DNA of 64,000 bases from contig NC_066607.1 of the NCBI RefSeq assembly GCF_905475345.1, forward strand, positions 620,001 to 684,000. The letters run 5' to 3'. Positions 24,094 through 34,920 of the stretch are shown one piece after another. Source of the stretch: Vespula vulgaris. Lineage: Eukaryota > Arthropoda > Insecta > Hymenoptera > Vespidae. The position numbers were made by a program, and so were the translations under genes. Numbering within the stretch: the first letter of the stretch is position 1; each line of letters begins with the position of its first letter. Under the pieces are notes generated by a model, which was given only the letters and a program-made list of their open reading frames with translations, did no database searches and was not told the DNA's origin.

Positions 24094-24420
24094 AGAGGAA
24101 GATGTTTGAAATGTTATAGATGAGTGCCATAGTAGCGGGTAGTTACACATTCTTCTTGATTCTCCCTCTACTGGAGTTCTTACAACTTGTCAGGGCGAGG
24201 TCTCGACTCAGAATGTCCAGCTTGTTCAATCCTTGGTTAGCTTGTATCCTCGGTTACGTGGACCCGGACATTGAGTCGAGCATGCGCGTTTACGTTCCCC
24301 TACCATTTTTTTACATCAAAAAATGCATATCATCCCCGGTGCTTTCAGCATCAGCTCAGCAACAATTTTGGATCGATACTGCTCTCCCGGGATATCCTTC
24401 TTTGTTTTTTTATTAGATTT
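24094..24420 (-). pseudogene. Exon-like island A, unit 1
   Basis: A diverged duplicate of island B in the same orientation, ending at a donor in the same context (CTCTCG then GTGAGATAAATC). It reads IQANQGLNKLDILSRDLALT where B reads IQAI-REFEKLILNQDANM. Stops and a frameshift interrupt it. A short open exon-like piece with QVLYNIISNRAKRNYF follows at about 24010-23950. Confidence 0.4.
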
Positions 24421-25770
24421 TAAAAATCAAGTTTTGTTTATCTATTTTTCGAAGTGGGAATTTTTTTGCTATTTATTTATTTATATCTATTTATTTTCAT
24501 GAAGAAAACGTTGATATTATCTAGAAAATAGAATAAAAAAGATTGTATTTAGAAGGACAGTTTATTTCATGGAAAAGCTATCTTTCTACACCATTTATAA
24601 CTTATGATCTGTACTAATATCCGAAATAATAATTTGACGTAAATGTTGGGAGTAATATTTTGTGTCATATTATGTATGTGTTTTCTTGAGAAATTACGTC
24701 ATTTTGAAAATACATTCTCAAATATTATATTACTAGAAATATATTTTATTATATTTTCTAGATTATATATAACAAGAAATATGCGATTTTAGTCGCTCGT
24801 ATGAAAAAATTCAATTAGTGGTACATGCTTTTGTATAAGAGGAATTTAACGATGTATTTAATCGTATTATCGAATTGTCTATTACGGTTCGATGAGAAAA
24901 TCCATCGATAAAATACCTTTCATACATGAAAATATTATTTTTGAAAGAGGGATTTATACTCATGCAAACACACACACAAACTCAGGAATTTAATTGGTCC
25001 ATACATATGAGCAGAAGCGTACACGCAGAGGGAGAACGAGTATAATAAAATCGATATAAAGGCTAATACATATGGAAATACGTTATTACGCGCATGTTTA
25101 TTTAATCCGTATTAAATTTTTTTTTACAAAAATTCCACTTTGATCTACATTTTGTATAAACGGTCGTTTGAAATCCCTTCGAGCTTCTCTGATTTTAATT
25201 GATTATATCCTCTAGCTGAAATTACTCATCTTTGGATCCTTTGAAAGAGTTATTCGGTCTCCTCATTCCACTGTTTGAATAATATTTCGAATAAACAGCG
25301 GTATATTAATGTCGTTGATTACAAAATTTATTTTCTCTCAATCTGTATCTTTTTCGACTTTTTTGACCGTGTAATATGAAATATTGATTTATTTATACAA
25401 AATAAAGTATTAAGATAAAATACGTAAAAGCGGAAAAGATATTACGAAAAAAAAGAAATATGATGGAAAATTTTTTCTGAATTCGTGATATTATACATAT
25501 TAAAAATAAATATACTGCGTAATAAAGAAAAAGAAATTTAACAGGAAAAAGAGCTAATATTATGAGAAAAAGTATTTAAGCAATAATTTCTGCTATTGCG
25601 CAATATGGAAGAATATATAATCAATACGAACAAATTTTTTGGCGGCTTTTATAAATAAAGTGATAGAGTACAAAATTTGTAGTATCATTTATATGTAATA
25701 ATATTTTTAAGTATGATTGAAATTTAGCAAAGAAACATTAAAAACTTCGTATATGTACTAACGAATAATT

Positions 25771-26960
25771 TCATAGTGTAATCACTATACATCGAAGATA
25801 GGGTTCCTTGTACAATGTCTCAACTTTATATTTATCATTTTATTAGTTATTATTATATTAGTAAAATTCTCAATATTGCAACGCTTGTGAATTTCGGATA
25901 GATCAGATAGATACGGCAGAATATCTCCAACGGTTCGATTCTTATTGCAACTATTGTTCTGCAGACCATAGATGATCGGCAGGAAAATTAGAAGTCGATG
26001 CGGTTCGTGAAATGTTCAAGCGCTTCGAATTCAGCTACGTAGAGAATTCAATTAGTAAAATGTATCAATTATATCGGCGACAATAATTCGAAAATATATA
26101 GGGATTGATGGATTCCTTTTCGTTCGGTCCTTCCGTTGTCATAAAAAAAATCCATGTAAGCCATGTTCAAAAACACATGGATACAAATTTGCGCTAGTAG
26201 TAAAACGCTGATTTCAGTGATAGAAGCGAATTGATTGGAAATTTGACTGAAGATCGTGAAGAAAATTTATCTGTTAATTTACTGTAGATGTCACAAAAAA
26301 CTGTGATTCTGATGCAAAAAATGAAGGTTGCTATATGAGTCAAATTTTATAGTAAGTTTTCAACGAATGAAGAGATTCGACACGATAATTGTCCTAAAGA
26401 AACGGAATCGTCGCGTTCATGGTAGCGATTGGAAATTACAGGAACACTCCTGTATTGTTAACATAAAACATCGTTTCCCAACGATGTTAGCAAAGCAATT
26501 CGTCCGATTCAAAAAAATCAATACAAAATGCAGCAACAGTTTGAACGAAATTATTTGTCGACTGGCATCGAAAGTCAAGAAAAGTGATGCACATCGATTA
26601 TCACAATTGTTGAAAAATGCTTTTAACGCAAATACTATTATTTATCAATAATGTAAATATTGAATATAGATATTGGAAGAAATAGCGCTGCATATAAAGA
26701 ATCAACATCGCGCACGCATCGATTTGTTGAAATCCGAGCACGCGCGAAGGGAGAATTGCTTGTAGCCAATGACAACCCTCATTCCATGACGCTACGATTG
26801 ATGGTAAGAGTACTCTAGACAGGTCCTGTAAAAACGATGGGAGATAACATTGGTCCATACATGAAACTTTAAACGTTTTCTAAAAACATTATTTTTGAAA
26901 TCGATAGACGCCATATTTGGAAAATTGCTTGATAGATATTTGTAAAATTTACATAAAATT
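25771..26960 (+). mobile_element. MULE-like transposase fragment 1
   Basis: Degenerate plus-strand remnant, broken by stops and frameshifts, that I match from memory to the Mutator-like transposase family common in arthropod genomes. Recognisable blocks in order: EVDAVREMFKRFEF, a KIYRG/GIDG then CKPCSK region standing for the IGDGDSKTYKGI and ECIGHVQKR motifs, a KFSTN-type block (family HKxSTD), ETESSRSW (family GEDSWCSW), and SLNEIICRLASKVKK (family NESFNxxVW). The first ~670 bases are almost identical to 33181-33849. Confidence 0.6.
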
Positions 26961-29479
26961 TACATAAAATTTTTTTATTTTGCATTATATTTACATAAAA
27001 GACTAGATTAAAGGAAGCTTTTCATAATATACTATTAAGGGTTTCTATTAATAATCTATTATGTACATAGTATTTCTGTATATCAAGATAATAATTTTAA
27101 CTCGGAAATATTTTTAGATTATGCGAGAGATGTCAATTCCATTTTTATGTTAATTTATCATCATTATTCAATTAATTTAAATTATGTAATTATTCATTAT
27201 TATTATAATTAAAAATAAAACGATGTTTGAATTTAACGTTCCAAGTTGTTTGTCATAATATTCACAATTTGTATTTATAAAATATTCATAATATTTAATA
27301 TACGTTTATCAGAATTTTTTATTTTCGAAATTCCGACTTTTATCAATTAATTACTGCGTAGAGCGAATTCTCTCGTCAATAAATACCGATCGGAATTTAA
27401 CTACCTTTAAGTACTATTAAGGATTTAATGAAAATGCATGTATGCAATACGTACTTCCACATATATCGTGAAGTACCTTCCTATATAAACGTTTTATTAT
27501 TATGTTTCTCCACATGCGTGTGCTCTTGTGCACACATGTATGCGTAGTTGGGGATGGGTACGCGTATGTCTGTACGTCTGTAAGTTTAAATTCCTCTTCT
27601 GAATGTAATAACTTTAGGTATGAAAGGTATTTTTCCTTTGTTTTCCTCTCATCTAATTGTAGCAGACTGGATAATTCGATTAGCTCTGTAATTTAATTAT
27701 CAGTTTAGGTAGCTATATCACTTAATTATTCTTTTCGATTTTTTACAGAGCGATGTATAACGTCACGGATTTAATTTCTTCATATGAACGACTAAAAAAT
27801 TTGACTAAAAATTTTTGAATAGAAAATGACTTCCTATTCGAGAACTTGTAAGAATGATACATTTATACATCTAGTTATCTAATATTTCGTATTCTAGGAT
27901 CTAAACTAATTAGTAGCAAAATATTATATTTTTTTAATCGTTCATTTCTTAATACGTATAACCGAGTATAGCAGTGATTTTATTACATTTTTAATAATAC
28001 AATATTTGGAATTGAATAATGCAAATGATTTAATTTCTTATGAAACATATAATGTAACGCTTAAAAAATACTTCCCCGAACATTCACTTCTGTTAGTTAC
28101 ATAGTATAATAGTGGAGATCAATTTTACTTTTTTCTCGCTATCGTCATTCGATCAACCTACTAACATCGCAAATAATAAATGATATTGAAATAGAACTTT
28201 TCCATGAAATAACCTTTCCTTCTAAATACAATCCTTTAAATACTATTGTAAAGGTAATGTCGACGTTGCCTTCCCGAAATATAATTTAATATAAATAAAT
28301 AAATAGCACAACAAATTCTCTTCTTGAAAAAAACATAAACAAAATTGAATTCTTACAAAGAGAAATGATCGAAAGTATATGAATATGGAGAATAATCGAT
28401 AGGTAGAAACAAAAATATAAAAAGGTATGTAAAGAGGAAAAGAAAATAAGTATAAAAAAAATTTCGTTAGTATCCATCCCAAATTATTGATAACGTTATA
28501 ATTAGATTACAAGAAACGATAGTCTCAATATTTGAAACAATATATGAAGTTAATATATGAAAAGTAGTAGGTGGAGTAAAGAACGTATGCTTGGATTAAT
28601 GTTAGGTACTATGAGAGGAGGTGCGACCAGGATGATAGGTAACGGAGAACTCATGATTTTATATTTTAGTTGATTTTATTCATTGAATGGGTATACACAA
28701 TCGATATTAGCGAGTGTTGGACTAACTGTTCATTCTGATTTCATTCGCAATGACAAGTTATAAGAAGTTCCAAAAAAGGTACTATTATTGTCAAGAATAG
28801 TATATACTTGGTAATATAAATCATGTTTGAATTTTTTTTGTGCCAATCTGTCAATTATCATGTAATATTATGGGCTATTATTTGTTTTGTAAGGATTTTC
28901 ATAAGATCGAACTGTTTTTGTTAGTCCTTCGTGAGTTCATTAGACACAAGAATATACTTTTCTTACTAGTTTCAAATTTTATATAGATCATATACATATG
29001 CATAGATATACAAAGACACATACATGTATATACCGGTAAAAACTCATATATTATTACATTCATTACCTATATATCTATATACGCACTTGGATACCTTTCA
29101 TCTACCTATATTTATTTATGAATCCATAAACGTACAAAAGAAATTAAATTATTGATAAATTAATAACACATCTATTTTCTTTTTGATTTTAAAGTTTTCT
29201 CTTTGATTTAAAAATTTTCTTGAATTTATTGTAAAAAAAAAATTAAAAAATAATTATTTTAAATTAACATTGAAAAAAAATTATTTTAGATTAAAATTTA
29301 AAAAAGGTCATTCTAATGTTTTTTTTTATTTTATTATAAATTTTATTTCCTTCTTGATCCTTTTTCATTGTTTCAAATCTAATTCTTTTTTTATTTTAAC
29401 AATTACTTTTTAATATTAATTCCCTTTCTGAATTCAGTTTATTTTTTCAATTTCATTTCAACTATTTTTGCTTCTGGAT

Positions 29480-29590
29480 ATCGCCTCAGAGAAATCGCCA
29501 AAAAAACTAAGATATCTCATTGATGAAGATAGTAATGAAAATGATAATGTAAAGGTACTACCTCAAAATTTGTCTTACTGTACAAAATCA
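29480..29590 (+). pseudogene. Exon-like acidic island, unit 2
   Basis: The plus frame reads DIASEKSPKKLRYLIDEDSN, then ENDNVKVLPQNLSYCTKS before TAA. The frame is recognisable in units 1, 3, 4 and 5 and, badly broken, in unit 6, though each copy has different lesions. This conservation of frame argues for a protein-coding past. Confidence 0.4.
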
Positions 29591-29679
29591 TAAGGAATAA
29601 AGTTCTGATTTTTTGTAAAACAATGTGATCCTAAATGTCTACAAATTCATATAAATCAAATAACGTTACAATATATTAG

Positions 29680-29945
29680 CGGGCTTTAAAGTTATGCGAT
29701 ATCATATGGTATAGTATATACCATGTTCGAGTGACGAATTTCCTGCTAATTAACGGCAAAGACGGGGCAGAATACAAAGGATTAATACGGAAAAATATAA
29801 AACTATCATTAATTCGCTGTTTATCATCCTTCTAGAGATAGAACGAAGAATTTGTATCATTTTACTTGGCCTATGATAAATTTATAATTATTATTTTTAT
29901 AGTAATTTTTATAGTACTTTAAGTTTTAAAAGAAACTTTGAAACT
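29680..29945 (+). pseudogene. Exon-like island, unit 2 (membrane-protein-like)
   Basis: Follows TATTAG; reads RALKLCDIIWYSIYHVRVTN, then FLLINGKDGAEYKG and RKNIKLSLIRCLSSF to a TAG at 29833, with a hydrophobic stretch after it. In unit 6 the stop position is Gln, so the lesion is not ancestral. Confidence 0.42.
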
Positions 29946-30289
29946 TATTTTAAATTTTATTTTTGAAAGTTATTTTAATTTATTTTCTGCTAGATTTAAA
30001 TTCCGAACTGGCAGTCATGGTAATGTATAAAGACAACGAAACGAAACTTTTGGCTGATTTTGACAATTAACCGAATTTTCCTTTGTATTCCGACGAGCAA
30101 ATATCAAAACTCTCTCTTTCTATGGGTGAATATTTCAGAATTAATAATTTTGGAAACATTTGCATTTATATAAATGATATGCGGAATTGAATAAATTAAT
30201 ATTTCAATACAGAAAGTTCGCTTAAGCGTTACAAAACATAAAATAGTTTTTCTTTAATTTTGATTTCTAAATCGTTGCCTTCAACTAAT

Positions 30290-30410
30290 AATAACAGAAA
30301 CGAACCTTTCATTGACTTTGACTTGCCTCCGTTACCGGATCAGTTCTCCTTGGTCTCCCGACGGGCAGACGTCGAAGCTCCCTCACTGCAGTTTAAAAAG
30401 AATAGAAAAC
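30290..30410 (-). pseudogene. Small exon-like island, unit 2
   Basis: The minus frame reads AVRELRRLPVGRPRRTDPVT and is then stopped. The counterpart in unit 6 (60105-60208) is preceded by a good acceptor TTTTTTCAG and reads VVRELRCLLLGGPRRSDPVT on to VKVNQR. On the plus strand the same DNA gives a longer but unconvincing frame. Confidence 0.35.
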
Positions 30411-30480
30411 ACTACATTAACGTACATATATATAAGCTACGATATTCAACGTTATAAAATTCGAATATGATTTATCTTAC

Positions 30481-30678
30481 CCAGAACACGAAGTGTAAAC
30501 TATCACCAGCGATTCTCAACATCGACTCCAGAATTACAGGCATTTTTCCGATTACTTCCGTTTGGATGATTGTTCTATTTCTCAGAACGTCGTTATTCTT
30601 TTGGAACTAATTAGCAGTGGTCATGTTGGCGTTTTGATTTAGAATAATCTTGTCAAACTCACGTAAAATAGCTTGTAT
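30481..30678 (-). pseudogene. Exon-like island B, unit 2
   Basis: Reads IQAILREFDKIILNQNANMT, then a TAG after TTAN where unit 1 has Glu, then FQKNND and IIQTEVIGKMPVILESMLRI up to a donor (TTCTGG then GTAAGATAAATC). Clearly the same exon as in unit 1, with a different lesion. Confidence 0.45.
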
Positions 30679-33180
30679 CTTCTTTTAAATCACTTAAATT
30701 GTGTCGAACATGCACTGTTTAGTTCTTCCACTATTTTCCTCACCATGACAAGCATTTCTTCAAAGTTACGGGGAATTTTCTTTTTCTTTTATCTTTCTTT
30801 TCTTCTTTTGAATCCTTTTTATCCTTTTGATTTCCACTATCGATCGTTTCCCATATCCATATCTGCATCCTTTTGATCATTTTACTTCTTAGGAATCGAA
30901 TTTCGTTCATCTTTTTTCCAGGATTGTATTAGATACACATATGTAGATCGTAGATATTCAAGTGCATATATAAATGTATTGGTTTAGAAACGAAATTCTA
31001 TATATAAGTAGATAGCGATATATACTTGTAGATGGGTGTGTTTAGCTACACGTATGAATATAACCAGTGTTCCGGCTGAAAAGAATAAGAAAAATTACAT
31101 TCACGTACCTATGTGGAAGAAAAAATATATAAGAATTTATTTAAGCAAATTTAAACAAAATGTAATGAACTTACGAAAAACTAGCAGAAATACTTCCATT
31201 TTCCTCTATTGATAATTACATCTTACAGAACTTGCTATAAAGAAAACATTTTGGCGTTAATATTGCATTACGATTGATAAATTGAAACAAAAAAGAATTC
31301 AAATATGGTTTATCTCACCGAAAAGGAATTGTTTGAAATCGTATAAATGATTTCCATAGTTGCCACTGCTTACACATCACTACTGATCGTTTCTGTTCTG
31401 AAATTTTGATAACTTGTCACGACAAGGTCCCGATATGGAATGTCTATCTTAATCAATCCTCGCGGAGAGTTTTTACACCGATATTGACACGAGCGTGCGC
31501 TGTATGTTCTCCCACTATTTTTCACATCTTAATGAATAGACCAATCCCGGAATATCTGCACTGTATAACCAATAATTTCGGATCGATACTTCCCCCACAC
31601 GGGCAATATTTTTTTTTTCTTTTTTACATTTTACGAATGCAATGTTGTTTATCCGTTTCTCCAGTATGGAATTCTTTTTTGTATTTATTTATTTATTATT
31701 TTTGTGAAGAAAACGTAGACATTATGTAGAAAATCGAATAAAAAATATTGTATTTAGAAGGAAAGTTTATTTAATGGAAACATTATCTTTTACACAATTT
31801 ATAACTTATGATTTCAGCGATGTCTAACCGTTGATCATATAATATACTACGAGATACTATGATACTATATATCCAAAAATAATAATTTGAAATAAATGTT
31901 GGAGGTAGTATTTTGTAAAGGCCACATTTTATCTGCGTTTTTTGAGAAATTAAATTATTCATATTTTCCGTTCCAAACTTTATATAACGAAAAATTTAAT
32001 AAAATCACTACTATATTCGGTTATACGTAATAAGAAATAGACGATTAGAGAAATATAATATTTTCCTAGGAACTAATTAATTTAGATCACATAATACGAA
32101 AAATCAAATAATCAGATTTGTTATTGCATCATTCTTTTAAGTTCTCGAATAAGGAAACTTTTTTTAAATTATTTTTAATTAAAATTTTCAGAAAAATGTA
32201 GGTGTTCACAAAAAGAAACTTCATAATAAATCGGTGTCCTTGTCGAACGTTCTGTAAAAGAGAAACTGAACGAATAATAAAATGATGCTTTTAAATATAT
32301 TATCGAATTGTTTTTACAGTCTGATGAGTGAAAACAAAGCGATAAAATTCCTTTTATTCCTGAGGTGATTATTTCGCAAGAGGGATTTTACTTATACATA
32401 CAAAAACACACGCCCGAGAATTTAATTGGCACATATATATGCACACAAGTGTACACGCAGAGGGTGAAAGAGAATAATGAAAGGGTTATAAAGGATGGTC
32501 CATAGAAAAGTACGTATTACACGCATGTGGATTTAATCCGTATTAAAATTACTTAACGAAAATTCCACTTAGATCCACGTTTCGTGTGGATGAACATTTT
32601 ATTCCCTTTGATAACTTCGCTGATTTCGATCGATTATATCCTCTAGCTAAAGCTGCTCATCTTCTGATCCTTTGCAAGAGTTATACTACCTCTTCACTCT
32701 ACCGTTCGAATATTCTTTCGAATAGACAGAGCCATATTAATCTCGTTGATCTGAAAATTCATTTTCTCTCTATTTGTATCTTTCTCGACATTTTCGCCCG
32801 TGTAATAAGAAAATGGTGATTAATTTGTGTAAAATAAAGTAATAAAGTAAATACGGCAAAGTGAAAAAGATATTATTATAAAAAAGAAGGAAAATGATGT
32901 AGAATTTTCTCTGGATCCATATTCTTTACTACTGCGTAATAAAAAAGAAGAAATGTAACAGGAAAAGGAGATTATATTACGAGAAAAGGTTTTCAAATAA
33001 TAAATTTTTCTATTGAGCAATATGGAAGTCGATATTTACGATGAAATTTTTTGGCAGATTTTTAAATAAATTATAAAATACCTGATTTGTTGTAAAATTT
33101 ATATTTAATAATATTTTTAAGTAGGACCGAAACGTTGCAAAGAAACATTAAATACTTCGTATATGTACAAACGTATTATT

Positions 33181-33849
33181 TCATAGTGTAATCACTATAC
33201 ATCGAAGATAGGGTTCCTTGTACAATGTCTCAACTTTATATTTATCATTTTATTAGTTATCATTATATTAGTAAAATTCTCAATATTGCAACGCTTGTGA
33301 ATTTCGGATAGATCAGATAGATACGGCAGAATATCTCCAACGGTTCGATTCTTATTGCAACTATTGTTCTGCAGACCATAGATGATCGGCAGGAAAATTA
33401 GAAGTCGATGCGGTTCGTGAAATGTTCAAGCGCTTCGAATTCAGCTACGTAGAGAATTCAATTAGTAAAATGTATCAATTATATCGGCGACAATAATTCG
33501 AAAATATATAGGGATTGATGGATTCCTTTTCGTTCGGTCCTTCCGTTGTCATAAAAAAAATCCATGTAAGCCATGTTCAAAAACACATGGATACAAATTT
33601 GCGCTAGTAGTAAAACGCTGATTTCAGTGATAGAAGCGAATTGATTGGAAATTTGACTGAAGATCGTGAAGAAAATTTATCTGTTAATTTACTGTAGATG
33701 TCACAAGAAACTGTGATTCTGATGCAAAAAATGAAGGTTGCTATATGAGTCAAATTTTATAGTAAGTTTTCAACGAATGAAGAGATTCGACACGATAATT
33801 GTCCTAAAGAAACGGAATCGTCGCGTTCATGGTAGCGATTGGAAATTAC
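33181..33849 (+). mobile_element. MULE-like fragment 2a, recent copy
   Basis: Almost identical to 25771-26439; I noticed only two base differences. It stops abruptly at 33849 after GGAAATTAC, where sequence from the middle of another MULE-like copy begins. So the block is a truncated recent duplicate or conversion tract. Confidence 0.65.
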
Positions 33850-34920
33850 GTATCTATTGTTTTGCAAATATATTATTATAAATATTCGGCATAGATAATC
33901 GGCGGGAAAATTATAAGTCGATGCAGTTCGTGAAATATTCAAGCGCTTTGAATTCAGCTATGTAGAGAATTCAATTAGTAAAATGTATCAATTATATTGG
34001 CGACGCTATTTCGACAGTATATAGGGGAATGATGGGTTTCTTTCCGTACGCTCCTTCCGCTGTCATAACAACGAGAAAGTCCATATAAGCCATGTTCCAA
34101 ACCGCACGGATATAAAGCTTTGCCCTAGTAGGTATTAACGCCGATTTGTGATAGAAGCGAACTGACTGGAAATCTGATTAAAACTGAGCAGAAAATTTAT
34201 CAATTAACTTATTGTAAACGCTGGAAAAATTGTGACTCTGATACAAAAATGAAGGGTGCTGTATGGGCCAAGTTTTATAATAAGTTTTCAACGGATGGAA
34301 AGATTCGACACGTTAGTTGTTTTAACGAAACGGAATCGTCGTGTTCGTGGCATCGAGCGGAAGTCGCAGGAACATTTATGTATTACCCCTCGCTTCACGA
34401 TGATGTTAGTAAAGCAATTTTAAGCAATGTACGATATATAAAAATCAATACATAATGCAGTAAAAGTTTGAATGAAATTATTTGTTTACTGGCATCGAAA
34501 GTCAAAAAAGCCATGTACAATGATTATCAAAATTGTTGAAAAGTTCTTTCAACGAAGCTTTTTACTACTACGTATTTGTTGATAATATTGGTATTAAATA
34601 TCGGCATTGGCCAAAATTTCGTTGCATGTACTGAGAATCAAGATCGAGCTCTCATCGATTAGTTGGAATCCGAGCCGCGCGAGGGGTGAATGGCTTGTAG
34701 CCAAGGACAACCCTCATTCCATGAAGCTACGATTGATGCTAAGAGTACTCTAAACAGGGCCTGTAAAAACGATTGGAGATAAGTTTGGCCCATATTTGAA
34801 ACTATAAACGTTTTCTCAAAACATTGTTTTTTCAAGTCGATGGATACCATAGTTGGAAAATTGCTCGACGGATATTTGTAAAATTTACATAAAATATTTT
34901 TATTTTGCATTATATCTGTA
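33850..34920 (+). mobile_element. MULE-like fragment 2b
   Basis: An older copy that keeps the longest recognisable middle part. A 68-codon frame at 34249-34455 reads MKGAVWAKFYNKFSTDGKIR, then ETESSCSWHRAEVAG and PSLHDDVSKAIL. These correspond to the family's AIWATYYHKxSTD, GEDSWCSWQRAxAAG and PLxxDVxxAI motifs. Stops elsewhere make it nonfunctional. Confidence 0.65.

Larger units (their letters stand above)
21150..25770. repeat. Array unit 1 (left-truncated, diverged)
   Basis: The left arm starts inside the unit near the AAGAATAAAAAGAATTTC stretch. The donor-like motif GGTAAGATAAATCATATTTG appears on the plus strand at about 21657 and, as GGTGAGATAARTCATATTTG, on the minus strand at about 23205 and 24094. 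This shows three related exon ends in one unit. The right part resembles unit 6 more than units 2-5, for example in the CATATCATCCCCGGTGCT block. Confidence 0.75.
25771..33170. repeat. Array unit 2
   Basis: MULE-like fragment, then a left arm (about 27490-29080, plus sense), a central AT-rich part, and a right arm (about 31000-32490) that is a diverged reverse complement of the left arm. Matching landmarks between arms: CTTTCCTTCTAAATACAAT, GAACTTNNAAGAATGAT, TGTTTTCCTCTCATC/TGTTTTCACTCATC, and acceptor-like TTTTTACAG. The central 1.3 kb (29126-30436) is almost identical to 43724-45034 in unit 4. Relative to unit 4 it lacks about 86 bases at 30436. Confidence 0.75.

Noticed and set aside
25920..25950. 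tRNA B-box-like GGTTCGATTC in the unit junction
   Set aside because: No matching A box or cloverleaf; the same position in other copies reads GGTTTAATTC and belongs to the transposase-like frame.
27502..27696. 64-codon plus frame with HMRVLLCTHVCVV
   Set aside because: GT-rich simple sequence translated; not open in other units.
28243..28482. Repeated Phe/Ile/Leu-rich minus frames in each unit (also near 36052, 50255, 58075)
   Set aside because: Antisense to the plus-strand KINKIEFLQREMIE-type island; hydrophobic look comes from complementing A-rich coding-like DNA.
30260..30457. Plus frame starting near KSLPSTNNNRNEPF, repeated in units 4 and 5
   Set aside because: Antisense to the small VRELR island, whose minus frame survives in the diverged unit 6 while the plus frame does not.
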